From Candidatus Colwelliibacteriota bacterium (GTDB taxonomy: Bacteria; Patescibacteriota; Minisyncoccia; UBA6257; Colwellbacteraceae): a DNA stretch of 53,530 nt. Position numbers and translations under genes: made by a program. This document shows, piece after piece, positions 44,466 through 53,488 of this stretch; position 1 is the first letter of the stretch; every line of letters begins with the position of its first letter. A model generated the notes under the pieces. The model was not told where the DNA came from and did no database searches. It was given only the letters and a program-made list of their open reading frames with translations. The DNA lies in the NCBI GenBank assembly GCA_028718505.1, contig JAQULQ010000003.1, forward strand, positions 1-53,530, in the 5' to 3' direction.

Positions 44466-47045
44466 ATGAGTCTGATAAAGGGTATCGGGAAGCGCCTCTT
44501 CTCAAGTTCTCCTAAACGCCCCAAGGAAATTGATGAGATAAACGCCCTCGAAGAGGAAATTTCTGGTTATAGCGACGAAGAGCTAAGGGGTGAAAGCCTG
44601 AAGCTTAAAGATGCTGCCATCGGCGGGCAGGTTTTGGATGAGCTGCTGGTGCGGGCTTTTGCTTTGGTTAGGGAGTCGGCTAAGAGACGTCTGGGACAGC
44701 GGCATTTCGACGTTCAGCTTTGGGGAGGATTGGTTATGCATCGCCACGGTATTGCCGAGATGGTGACGGGTGAAGGTAAGACTTTGGCTGCCACCGCCCC
44801 CGTTTATCTAAACGCCTTGAGCGGAAAAGGAGCACATGTGATCACGGTTAATGATTATCTGGCAAAACGTGATGCGGTTTGGATGGGGCAAATTTATCAT
44901 ACCTTAGGCTTAAGCGTGGCCTGCCTGATACATGACCAGGCCCTGTTTTACGATCCCGAGTGGAGATTAACAGGGGAAGAGGGGAAAAAAGCGGATGCAG
45001 AGAGAGATATAAAGGGAAGTTTTGAGGTGCGGGAAGAATTTCTCCGGCCTATTGAAAGGAAAGAAGCTTATCTGGCTGACATTGTTTACGGGACCAACCA
45101 CGAATTCGGCTTTGATTACTTAAGAGATAATCTTAAGTATTCTTCCGAAGAACAGGTCCAGCGCGAGCATAATTTTGCGGTCGTTGACGAGATTGACTCT
45201 ATTCTGATCGATGAGGCGCGTACTCCGCTCATTATTTCTATACCCGACAGCGGGTCTTCGGATTACTACCGTGTTTTTACAGGAGCAGTTAGACACCTGA
45301 CAGCAGAAGAAGATTATATCGTTGATGAGAAACTGCGCTCTGTTGAGATTACCGAGCCGGGTATAGATAAAATAGAGAAGAAAACCGGCATCAAAAACTT
45401 GTACGACGTGCATAATCTGCGCCTCGCTCATTACCTGGAGGCCTGTCTGAAGGCGCGGGCGCTTTATGAGAAGGATAAAGAATATGTTGTTAAAGACGGT
45501 GAGGTTATTATAGTTGACCAGTTCACGGGCCGTTTAATGTACGGACGACGTTACAGTGCCGGTATTCATCAGGCCATTGAGGCTAAAGAAGGTCTCAAGG
45601 TCCAGGATGAATCCCAGACGTATGCGCAAATTACTATTCAGAATTATTTCCGTCTTTACGCGAAATTAGCCGGTATGACCGGCACTGCTCAAACTTCAGC
45701 CGAAGAGTTCCATAAGGTTTATGGGCTGGAAGTGATCTCGGTCCCGACTAATAAGCCCCTTATCCGCAAGGATATGCAGGACGTCATTTACAAAAGCTTA
45801 AAAACGAAATATGAAGCTATCGTTAGAAATGTTCGGGAACGTCACGAGAAAGGCCAGCCAGTGCTGATCGGCACGGTCTCGATTGATAAAAACGAAGAGC
45901 TGTCGGGCGTATTGAAGAAAGCAGGTATTTCCCACGAAGTCCTGAACGCCAAGAATCACGAGCGCGAAGGCGCCATTATTGCTCAGGCTGGCAGATGGGG
46001 AGCTGTCACCGTTGCTACCAATATGGCAGGTAGAGGAGTGGACATCGTGCTTGGAGGTAACCCCCCCGACCCCGAAAAGGCCAAAACCATTAAGGGCTTG
46101 GGTGGATTGCATGTTATTGGAACTGAGCGCCACGAAGCTAGACGCATCGATGATCAGTTGCGGGGAAGGTCCGGACGTCAGGGAGATGAGGGCTCTTCTC
46201 AATTTTTCCTTTCTCTGGAGGATGATCTGATGCGTATTTTCGGGGGAGAAAGACTCCAGGGTCTGATGGAAAGGTTCGACGTTCCGGACGATATGCCTAT
46301 TGAGAACAAAATGGTCTCTCGGGCGATCGTGCAGGCCCAGAATAAGGTGGAGGGTTTCAACTTCGATGCACGCAAGCATCTTCTCGAATACGACGACATT
46401 ATTAACCGCCAAAGAAAAAACTTTTATGAGAAAAGACAGGCTTTTCTGCACGGTTTGGACGGCGACGAGACTAAGGTACGCGATTTTATAATGCAGGCTT
46501 TTATGAATCAGCTGGAAGTTTTCCGAAAGGCTGAGATGCCAGCAGAGCAAAGGAGGAGAATTTTGGCTGAGATATTGGCACCTACAGAGGATTTAGATAA
46601 ATTAGGCCCATTAGCCGAAGAGAAGCTTAAGCAAATCGAGGATGTACACCCCCTAGGTTATCAGCTTTTGGGGACTTTGGACACCTTATGGATGCATCAT
46701 TTGGAAGATATAGATGCTCTTCGGGAATCAGTGCGTATCCGAGCTTATGGGCAAAGAGATCCACTGGTCGAATACAGGCGGGAGAGCAAGGCTCTTTTTG
46801 ATAGGCTGAACGGTAATTTTGAGGCCTGGATCTTCACACGCCTTTTCCGCATTAAAACGGAAGGAGGGGATGAGTCTAATGACCGTCCGCGAGGCGTTCT
46901 CATTTCTTCGGCTGCACCGAACAGGGAAAAAGTGGGGCGTAATGATCCCTGCCCGTGCGGAGCCGTCAATCCCGAGACTGGCAAACCCTACAAGTATAAA
47001 AAATGCGGGCTGATAAATGCGCCCCATCACAAAGTTAAACGTTAA
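44466..47045 (+). CDS. secA: Preprotein translocase ATPase SecA
   Basis: 'RHFDVQLWGGLVMHRHGIAEMVTGEGKTLAATAPVYLNAL', 'VDEIDSILIDEARTPLIIS', 'ATNMAGRGVDIVLGG'; C-terminal zinc motif. Confidence 0.98.
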   Translation: MSLIKGIGKRLFSSSPKRPKEIDEINALEEEISGYSDEELRGESLKLKDAAIGGQVLDELLVRAFALVRESAKRRLGQRHFDVQLWGGLVMHRHGIAEMVTGEGKTLAATAPVYLNALSGKGAHVITVNDYLAKRDAVWMGQIYHTLGLSVACLIHDQALFYDPEWRLTGEEGKKADAERDIKGSFEVREEFLRPIERKEAYLADIVYGTNHEFGFDYLRDNLKYSSEEQVQREHNFAVVDEIDSILIDEARTPLIISIPDSGSSDYYRVFTGAVRHLTAEEDYIVDEKLRSVEITEPGIDKIEKKTGIKNLYDVHNLRLAHYLEACLKARALYEKDKEYVVKDGEVIIVDQFTGRLMYGRRYSAGIHQAIEAKEGLKVQDESQTYAQITIQNYFRLYAKLAGMTGTAQTSAEEFHKVYGLEVISVPTNKPLIRKDMQDVIYKSLKTKYEAIVRNVRERHEKGQPVLIGTVSIDKNEELSGVLKKAGISHEVLNAKNHEREGAIIAQAGRWGAVTVATNMAGRGVDIVLGGNPPDPEKAKTIKGLGGLHVIGTERHEARRIDDQLRGRSGRQGDEGSSQFFLSLEDDLMRIFGGERLQGLMERFDVPDDMPIENKMVSRAIVQAQNKVEGFNFDARKHLLEYDDIINRQRKNFYEKRQAFLHGLDGDETKVRDFIMQAFMNQLEVFRKAEMPAEQRRRILAEILAPTEDLDKLGPLAEEKLKQIEDVHPLGYQLLGTLDTLWMHHLEDIDALRESVRIRAYGQRDPLVEYRRESKALFDRLNGNFEAWIFTRLFRIKTEGGDESNDRPRGVLISSAAPNREKVGRNDPCPCGAVNPETGKPYKYKKCGLINAPHHKVKR

Positions 47046-47060
47046 ACGTTAAACGTTTAC
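47034..47060. repeat. Short tandem repeat (GTTAAAC)x3 plus GTTTAC between convergent stops
   Basis: Read directly: GTTAAAC-GTTAAAC-GTTAAAC-GTTTAC; contains the secA TAA and the opposite-strand TAA. Confidence 0.9.
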
Positions 47061-48143
47061 AACCGTCCTGACTATCTCTGCAAAGCGTTTTTTAAAACTC
47101 TCTTTTGAGAATCTTTCGGCGGTTTTAGCCACCGTTTTCGGATCAAAGTTTAATTTTTCAAAGCGTCTGACGGCATCCATCACTCCTTCCTCGGTTTGGC
47201 TGTCGAAGAGGATCCCGTTCACTCCGTCTTGAACCACTTCTACAGTTCCGCCCCGGTTGTACCCGATAACGGGCGTTCCGCAGGCAATCGATTCAGCTGT
47301 TACCAGACCAAAGTCCTCTATTTGCGGGATAATCGAAGCCTTAGCTCCGCAGATGATTTCCCTAAGTTTATTCTCATCTTTGATGAAAGACAGATATTGG
47401 AATCCATTCGTCCCGTTCATTAACTCCCTGACAGTATGCTCTTCGGGTCCAGCACCCACGACTTTAAGGGGCAGCCCCAGCCGTTTAAAGGCCCGAATAA
47501 CCATCGGGAACTTTTTATAGTGGATGATTCGGCCATAGATAAGATAGTAGTTCTGTTTTTGGATGTGGGGGTCCCGGTAAAAGAGGGCGTCTTCTACTGG
47601 CGGATGGAGAACGGCTGCCTCCCGCCCGTAGAAATCCCTTATCTTACCGGCGATGTGGTGTGAATTAGCAAGGATGTAGTCCGGCTTCTGCGCCGATCTT
47701 TTGTCCTGCCAGCGCATATATCGGATCGCCGGCATGCCAGCCCATATCAGCGGCCTGGGGAACAGGTCTGGAAGATATGTCCATGGTTCCCACGCATAGC
47801 GCAACGGAGAGTGAATATAGGAGAGATGGAAGCCGCGTTTATAGCGGATGTTTTTTACGAATCCCATTGTGTTGCTGATAATGAGATCGTATTTGTCGCC
47901 CAGGTCAAGGCTCTGCGCGGCGTGGCCCAATATCGGGATAAAGAGACGGTGCCTTTTACGGATAAAGGGCTTATCGGCGAAGCTGGTATGGATTTCCTTA
48001 TCCCCGAACAGGTGTCCGAGTGACTGTGGCTCATAAAGCAGGGTGTAAACCGGTGCTTCCGGGAATATTTCAATCAGGTTCAGCAGTACCCTTTCCTGGC
48101 CCCCGAACTGGTCTAAATAATCGTGGACTAAGGCGACCTTCAT
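47049..48143 (-). CDS. Glycosyltransferase family 4
   Basis: 'VALVHDYLDQFGGQERVLLNLIEIFPEAPVYTLLY', 'EDFGLVTAESIACGTPVIGYNRGGTVEVV'. Confidence 0.92.
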   Translation of the reverse strand: MKVALVHDYLDQFGGQERVLLNLIEIFPEAPVYTLLYEPQSLGHLFGDKEIHTSFADKPFIRKRHRLFIPILGHAAQSLDLGDKYDLIISNTMGFVKNIRYKRGFHLSYIHSPLRYAWEPWTYLPDLFPRPLIWAGMPAIRYMRWQDKRSAQKPDYILANSHHIAGKIRDFYGREAAVLHPPVEDALFYRDPHIQKQNYYLIYGRIIHYKKFPMVIRAFKRLGLPLKVVGAGPEEHTVRELMNGTNGFQYLSFIKDENKLREIICGAKASIIPQIEDFGLVTAESIACGTPVIGYNRGGTVEVVQDGVNGILFDSQTEEGVMDAVRRFEKLNFDPKTVAKTAERFSKESFKKRFAEIVRTVVNV

Positions 48144-48211
48144 TCTAGTTTATAGTGAATGATTTCTAGTTGTCCTGTTCTAGCCGCTAATCACTAGTCA
48201 CTAGCCAGGGG

Positions 48212-48220
48212 TGCTATAAT
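48212..48220 (+). promoter_or_regulatory. Extended -10 (TGcTATAAT) of the 48235 sugar transferase
   Basis: Perfect extended -10; predicted +1 about 48227. Confidence 0.65.
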
Positions 48221-48234
48221 TTTAACACCCTCTA

Positions 48235-48837
48235 ATGCATTATCCCTTGTGGAAAAGGTTGTTTGATATTATAGGCAGCACCTTAGGACTGGTGCTTATT
48301 TTGCCTTTTACCCCCCTGATCGCTCTAGCTATTAAACTAGATAGCCGGGGGCCGGTATTTGAGAAATTAAACAGGGTCAGTGGGGGTAAGGTAGTAAAAG
48401 TTTATAAATTTCGCTCGATGGTGGAGAATGCCCAGGCGCTGAAGTCGAAGCTTGCACACCTGAATGAACGCAGGGACGGTCCTCTCTTTAAGATTAAAAA
48501 TGACCCGCGCGTTACTCGGGTCGGGCGGTTTTTGAGAAAATTCCGCATCGATGAGGCCCCTCAGTTTATCAATGTGTTTCGGGGTGAATTAGCTTTCGTC
48601 GGCCCTCGGCCACGCGAGCCGCAGGAGGCAGAACAGTATCCGGAAAACTACAGAATAGTCCTTGATTTTAAGAATGGTGTAACCGGCTTATCTCAGGTGA
48701 ACGGTGCCTCCAGCCTGCTCTTTTTGAGAGAGCTGGAGTTAGATAAATATTATGTTGAGCACGTCTCTTTTTGGCTCGATTTAAAAATTTGTCTGAAGAC
48801 TTTAGCGATTTTATTTTTCGACCCCACCGCCGTATGA
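48235..48837 (+). CDS. Polyprenyl-phosphate sugar phosphotransferase (bacterial sugar transferase)
   Basis: 'KRLFDIIGSTLGLVLILPFTPLIALAIKLDSRGPVFEKLNRV', 'RVTRVGRFLRKFRIDEAPQFINVFRGELAFVGPRPRE'. Confidence 0.95.
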   Translation: MHYPLWKRLFDIIGSTLGLVLILPFTPLIALAIKLDSRGPVFEKLNRVSGGKVVKVYKFRSMVENAQALKSKLAHLNERRDGPLFKIKNDPRVTRVGRFLRKFRIDEAPQFINVFRGELAFVGPRPREPQEAEQYPENYRIVLDFKNGVTGLSQVNGASSLLFLRELELDKYYVEHVSFWLDLKICLKTLAILFFDPTAV

Positions 48838-48844
48838 TGGGCAT

Positions 48845-50818
48845 ATGGATCCGAGTCATAGCCGCCGTGTGGCAGATATCAAGCACCCTCATGGGCGAAT
48901 GCGCGATGATGCCATTCAGCAGTCTGGGCGATTCCATCGGGATCAGATCTCGAAATATATTGGTATAGGCCTTCTTCTTCTGTTGCTGGTTATTGCCTCT
49001 GTTTACGTCGCCCTGAATATCAGGGAAAGCACCCTGAATATTTATCGGGGCTTTAAGGGTGTGATAGATGACATCAGGAGTTTCGGCGGTTCTGATCTTG
49101 AGAATTCGCTAAACTCCATCGAACAGGATCTGGATGAGCTGGATGAGCGGGCGCGCTTCCTAAGTCTTGCCCCTAAGTTGCGTGAAATACCCGGAGCCAT
49201 CAATGATCTTAGGGAAATCATTTCGGTTGTTGCCAATCTCGGTAATACTTTTGAGACTCTGCGCTCCGACGGGCTGGCGTTTGCTTTCTCGGGCAGAGGA
49301 GAAGAATTGCTGACGGCCTTAAGACTCATGAGGTTCGATCTTGGACGGCTGGGAGATCTGAGCGATGGTCTCCTAGTCAGAGCCAAGGAATTCGGGGCTT
49401 ATGAAGAAGACGTCGAGTCTATGAATAGTCAGCTGGCTGGGCTTGAAGAAGGCCTGAACGTAGTTATTAATTTCTTGGATACAGAGGGAGAGAAAAGGAT
49501 TGTCTTGCTTTTTGAAAATCACTCCGAGCTGAGGCCGTCCGGAGGTTTTGCCGGCAGTTATGGCGAATTAGTGCTGGAAAGGGGCAATATCAAAAGTTTA
49601 GAAGTTAATGATATTTATTATCCAGACAAATTCTTGGTCAAGAAGGTGATCCCGCCTCTCCAGCTTCAGGGGATTACGCCCAACTGGGGTGCCCGTGACA
49701 CAAACTGGTTCTTCGATTTTGCTGATTCGTCCGAGAAGCTTCTTGAATACCTAGAGGCCTCTACTCTTTATGGCGATCAAGATATTACTTTCGATGGTGT
49801 TATCGCCATGAACGTAAGAGTGATAGAAGATATTCTGCGTTTGACAGGACCGTTGGACCTGTCCGACTATGGGCTTTCACTGAACGTCGACAATTTTCTG
49901 AGAGAGATCCAAGCGGAGGTTGAGGTGGACAAAAACCCCGGGGAAAACCCTAAGCTTATCCTGAAGTCGGCCGCCCCGCTTTTGCTCGAAGCCATCGGCA
50001 AATTAGACAACAGCAGTCAGAGCAGTTTGCTAGATGTTTTTCTAAGCCGGGCAAAGAATAAAGATGTTAAGTTCTATTTCCGCAATAAGCCACTGGAGTT
50101 CTTGGTTTCCGACTGGAGTGTGGGAGGAAGAGACTATGAGTTGGGAGCGGATTTTGTGGGAGATTACCTGGCCGTGGTGAATGCTAATGTGGCTGGAGGT
50201 AAAACCGATGTCTTTGTAGATCAGACGGTTGAGCTTGCTAGCCAGATAGGCGCGGACGGCACCGTGTACAATGATCTGACAGTCTCCCGGACTCATCGCG
50301 GAGGCAATGAGCCAGAGTATTTCTATAACAAGATCAATCAGAACTTTCTGAGGATCTTTACGGTCCCGGACGCACAGCTCGAATCTATCCAGGGCGGTAT
50401 CCGCAAGGAGATACAGCCCCTCGTGAACTACGTTGGAAGCGTTTACGCTGAAGATGAAAACTTGTCAGAGTTGGAAGACAGCCGTACGCTTCTGAATACG
50501 CCCACCGACGGTTATGCTGAAAAATATACTCATTCCGGCAAATGCATCTTCGGTACTTGGCTGAATATTCCTCCGGGCGAGAGCCGTGTGCTTGTGATGC
50601 GGTATTCCGGCGATAGCATACCGCTTATTGACGGACAGCAGTATAAATTTGTCATAGATAAACAGTCGGGCAGCGAAATGGTTTTTGGCTATACCATTAC
50701 AGCTCCTGCCGGATTTGAGTGGCTGGAGAGCGGAGGCCAGGTTTTTCGCCATCAAACGAGCGATCTGCCTGCTCGGCTTGAGATAGACTTGACTCTTAAG
50801 AAAAGTCATGCCAATTAG
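48845..50818 (+). CDS. DUF4012 domain-containing membrane-anchored protein
   Basis: N-terminal TM, then 'LLFENHSELRPSGGFAGSYGELVLERGNIKSLEVNDIYYPDKF', characteristic of DUF4012. Confidence 0.88.
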   Translation: MDPSHSRRVADIKHPHGRMRDDAIQQSGRFHRDQISKYIGIGLLLLLLVIASVYVALNIRESTLNIYRGFKGVIDDIRSFGGSDLENSLNSIEQDLDELDERARFLSLAPKLREIPGAINDLREIISVVANLGNTFETLRSDGLAFAFSGRGEELLTALRLMRFDLGRLGDLSDGLLVRAKEFGAYEEDVESMNSQLAGLEEGLNVVINFLDTEGEKRIVLLFENHSELRPSGGFAGSYGELVLERGNIKSLEVNDIYYPDKFLVKKVIPPLQLQGITPNWGARDTNWFFDFADSSEKLLEYLEASTLYGDQDITFDGVIAMNVRVIEDILRLTGPLDLSDYGLSLNVDNFLREIQAEVEVDKNPGENPKLILKSAAPLLLEAIGKLDNSSQSSLLDVFLSRAKNKDVKFYFRNKPLEFLVSDWSVGGRDYELGADFVGDYLAVVNANVAGGKTDVFVDQTVELASQIGADGTVYNDLTVSRTHRGGNEPEYFYNKINQNFLRIFTVPDAQLESIQGGIRKEIQPLVNYVGSVYAEDENLSELEDSRTLLNTPTDGYAEKYTHSGKCIFGTWLNIPPGESRVLVMRYSGDSIPLIDGQQYKFVIDKQSGSEMVFGYTITAPAGFEWLESGGQVFRHQTSDLPARLEIDLTLKKSHAN

Positions 50819-52544
50819 AAATTTCGTTATTATCGCTCATATTGATCATGGCAAGAGTACCCTCGCGGATAGGTTTCTTGAGCTCACAAAAACCGTCCCG
50901 ATGCGCAAAATGAAGGAACAGTATCTTGATTCTATGGAGCTGGAACGGGAGAGGGGTATCACTATTAAAATGGCCCCGGTACGGATGCTCTACAGAGGTA
51001 CTATTCTTAATTTGATCGATACTCCCGGCCACAGTGATTTCTCCTACGAAGTTTCACGAGCTTTGAAAGCAGTGGAAGGGGCGATTTTACTTGTAGATGC
51101 GACTCAAGGAGTTCAAGCTCAGACTTTGGCCAATTTGGAGATGGCACGGCAGAGCGGACTGAAGATTATCGGGGCTCTTAATAAGGTGGATATGTCTCCT
51201 CCCGGTATAGATGAGCTTGCTGAAGAGCTGGCAGTCCTTATTGGCCAGCCTCTATCCGCTATCCATAAAGTTTCTGCCCGAACGGGCGAGGGGGTGGAGA
51301 AGTTATTGGACAGCGTTGTAAATGATTTCCCCGAACCCGCATTGGATAAGCACGAATCAGCTCTGATCTTTAGCTCCCTTTATGATGAACATAAGGGCAT
51401 CATTGCTTTCGTGCGGGTGATGGGAGGTAGTTTTGCAAAAGATAAAAACACTACCCTGCAGGCTTTCAGGCACCACTTTAAAGTAAAAGAGGTTGGTTAT
51501 TTTACGCCGGAGCTTGAGTCGACAGCCGTCCTGAAGCCCGGGGAGATAGGATATATCGCTACGGGGGTTAAGGATCCTGAGAAAATCAGGATCGGGGATA
51601 CCATCGGCACCCAAGCTTTGCCGGGCTTTCAAGTACCGAAACCCGTTGTTTTCGTCTCTCTCTATCCGGACGAAGGAGGGGATTACGATGACCTTAAGGT
51701 TGCTCTTGAGAAACTGAAACTTAAGGATTCTTCGCTGGATTTTTCACCCGATGCCAGTCAGGTTTTGGGCAGGGGCTTTAAGTGCGGTTTTCTAGGCAGG
51801 CTGCATTTCGAGATCACCATGCAGAGACTGGAGCGCGAGTTCGGGCTGGAGACAGTGAACAGTTTTCCGTCCGTTGCCTACCGGGTCGTTAAGCGCGGAG
51901 GTAGGGAAGTGGCGATTGAAAATGCCCGTGATTTCCCGGACGACTATGAGAAAAGTCTCGAGCCGATCGTTAACCTGAACATTCTGACACCCAGCCGCTA
52001 TCTGGGCTCAGTTTTAGGATTAAGCGACGTCTTCCGTTTGAGCGATATCAGCACCGATAATGCCGGCCGAAATATCAGAGTGACTGCCCGGCTGCCCTTA
52101 TCAGAACTGATTTTGAACTTTGATGACAAACTTAAATCTGTTTCCCAAGGATTCGCCTCTTTCAGTTATGAGCCCGCCGGTTATCAAGAAACGGAGTTGA
52201 GACGGATGGATATTTTGGTGGCGGGCGAATTGGTGCCCGGCTTAAGCCGTGTTGTCTATAAGGAAGATATGGAAAACGAGGGCAGACGGATGGCCGCTAA
52301 GCTTAAAGAGTATATGCCTCGCCGGCAGTTCGTTCAGCCGGTTCAAGCAGTTGTGGGCGGCAAGATCGTAGCTCGGGAGAATATCAAGGCGATGCGGAAA
52401 GATGTCACGGCACCCCTTTACGGAGGCGATATTACCCGGAAAAGGAAACTTCTAGAGAGGCAGAAGAGGGGTAAAAAGAAGCTGGCGAACGTGACTAAGG
52501 TGAGTGTTCCGCCGGAGGTTTTTAAAGAATTGCTGAAAAAATAG
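50808..52544 (+). CDS. lepA: Elongation factor 4
   Basis: 'IAHIDHGKSTLADRFLELT', 'ERERGITIKMAPVRMLY', 'VLGRGFKCGFLGRLHFEI'. Confidence 0.97.
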   Translation: MPIRNFVIIAHIDHGKSTLADRFLELTKTVPMRKMKEQYLDSMELERERGITIKMAPVRMLYRGTILNLIDTPGHSDFSYEVSRALKAVEGAILLVDATQGVQAQTLANLEMARQSGLKIIGALNKVDMSPPGIDELAEELAVLIGQPLSAIHKVSARTGEGVEKLLDSVVNDFPEPALDKHESALIFSSLYDEHKGIIAFVRVMGGSFAKDKNTTLQAFRHHFKVKEVGYFTPELESTAVLKPGEIGYIATGVKDPEKIRIGDTIGTQALPGFQVPKPVVFVSLYPDEGGDYDDLKVALEKLKLKDSSLDFSPDASQVLGRGFKCGFLGRLHFEITMQRLEREFGLETVNSFPSVAYRVVKRGGREVAIENARDFPDDYEKSLEPIVNLNILTPSRYLGSVLGLSDVFRLSDISTDNAGRNIRVTARLPLSELILNFDDKLKSVSQGFASFSYEPAGYQETELRRMDILVAGELVPGLSRVVYKEDMENEGRRMAAKLKEYMPRRQFVQPVQAVVGGKIVARENIKAMRKDVTAPLYGGDITRKRKLLERQKRGKKKLANVTKVSVPPEVFKELLKK

Positions 52545-52568
52545 TTCGGGTTAAACTGAATTAAGGAC

Positions 52569-52841
52569 ATGAAAAAGATCTTCACAACCATAATTGCCCT
52601 GCTTATCTTGTCCTGGCTGGGCTTTCAGGTTTATCTTTTGCAGAAAGAAAGAATTACCCTTGCTAAGGAATATCAGATGGTTAAGCAGGAGTGCGATGAG
52701 CTTTCGGTGGACAATCTGGAAGTGGCGGAGAGATTAAATTATCTTGCCGAACCGCACAACTTGGAGAAAGAGCTAAGGTCGAAATTCAACTATATTCGTC
52801 CGGGTGAAAAGCTGATGATCGTTATCCCGAAAGAGGAGTAA
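52569..52841 (+). CDS. FtsB/DivIC-like septum formation initiator
   Basis: 90 aa; TM then coiled coil, 'KEYQMVKQECDELSVDN..LEKELRSKFNYIRPGEKLMIV'. Confidence 0.78.
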   Translation: MKKIFTTIIALLILSWLGFQVYLLQKERITLAKEYQMVKQECDELSVDNLEVAERLNYLAEPHNLEKELRSKFNYIRPGEKLMIVIPKEE

Positions 52842-52912
52842 GCGAGTGTCGTACAGTGGTAGTACGCTTGCTTCCCAAGCAAGCAACGGGGGTTCGATTC
52901 CCCTCACTCGCT
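52842..52912 (+). tRNA. tRNA-Gly(CCC)
   Basis: GCGAGTG/CACTCGC acceptor, CTTGC-TTCCCAA-GCAAG anticodon arm, GGGGGTTCGATTCCCCT T-arm. Confidence 0.96.
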
Positions 52913-52920
52913 CCTAGATT

Positions 52921-52970
52921 TGGGGCGGGGCCAAGTAGGAAGCGCGGGTTCGGTTCCCGCATCCCAACCA
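52921..52970 (+). pseudogene. Anticodon-arm-less tRNA-like element (tRNA-Gln-like) with encoded CCA
   Basis: TGGGGCGGGGCCAAGTAGGAAGC (tRNA-Gln-like 5' end and D-arm start) joined directly to GCGGG-TTCGGTT-CCCGC T-arm and ATCCCA-A-CCA. Confidence 0.6.
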
Positions 52971-52978
52971 AGCAAATT

Positions 52979-53488
52979 ATGGGAAACATAATAAGCAGAC
53001 ATATTAAAGATATAATCTTCGGAGCGAATGATGGTATTGTAACCACCTTTGCGGTGGTGGCGGGAGCGATGGGAGCTGGTCTGTCGGCCAGGGTAGTTAT
53101 CATCATGGGTATAGCTAATCTTTTGGCGGATGGTTTTTCTATGGGAGCGGGCAACTATCTGGGTTCTGTTTCAGAAGAAGAGGTGGCTGAAGAAGGGGGT
53201 CAAAAACATAGAAGAATTTCTCTCGCTCCGGCCATTTTTACGTTCGTGAGTTTTGTGCTCGCCGGTCTTCTGCCTCTCCTGCCGTTTATTTTCGGCGCAG
53301 CCGACAGCTTTGTGCCGGCCATCGTTACAACTGGTTTGGCTCTCTTTGTGGTTGGCGCTCTTCTGGGGCACATTGTCCTGCGCCGACACTGGCTGTTTCT
53401 TGGCTTTCAGATGCTGTTTGTCGGCGGTACGGCCGCCGGCATTGCCTATAGCATCGGCTATCTTGTAGAGTCGATACTTAGTTTGTAA
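52979..53488 (+). CDS. VIT1/CCC1 family transporter-like protein
   Basis: 'DIIFGANDGIVTTFAVVAGAMGAGLSARVVIIMGIANLLADGFSMGAGNYLGSVSEEE'. Confidence 0.9.
   Translation: MGNIISRHIKDIIFGANDGIVTTFAVVAGAMGAGLSARVVIIMGIANLLADGFSMGAGNYLGSVSEEEVAEEGGQKHRRISLAPAIFTFVSFVLAGLLPLLPFIFGAADSFVPAIVTTGLALFVVGALLGHIVLRRHWLFLGFQMLFVGGTAAGIAYSIGYLVESILSL

Noticed and set aside
45798-46550. 250-aa minus-strand ORF opposite secA
   Set aside because: Longest shadow ORF, but fully antisense to conserved SecA motor motifs; no recognisable domain.
47034-47060. GTTAAAC repeat as a CRISPR-like array
   Set aside because: 7-bp units with no spacers and no cas genes in the window.
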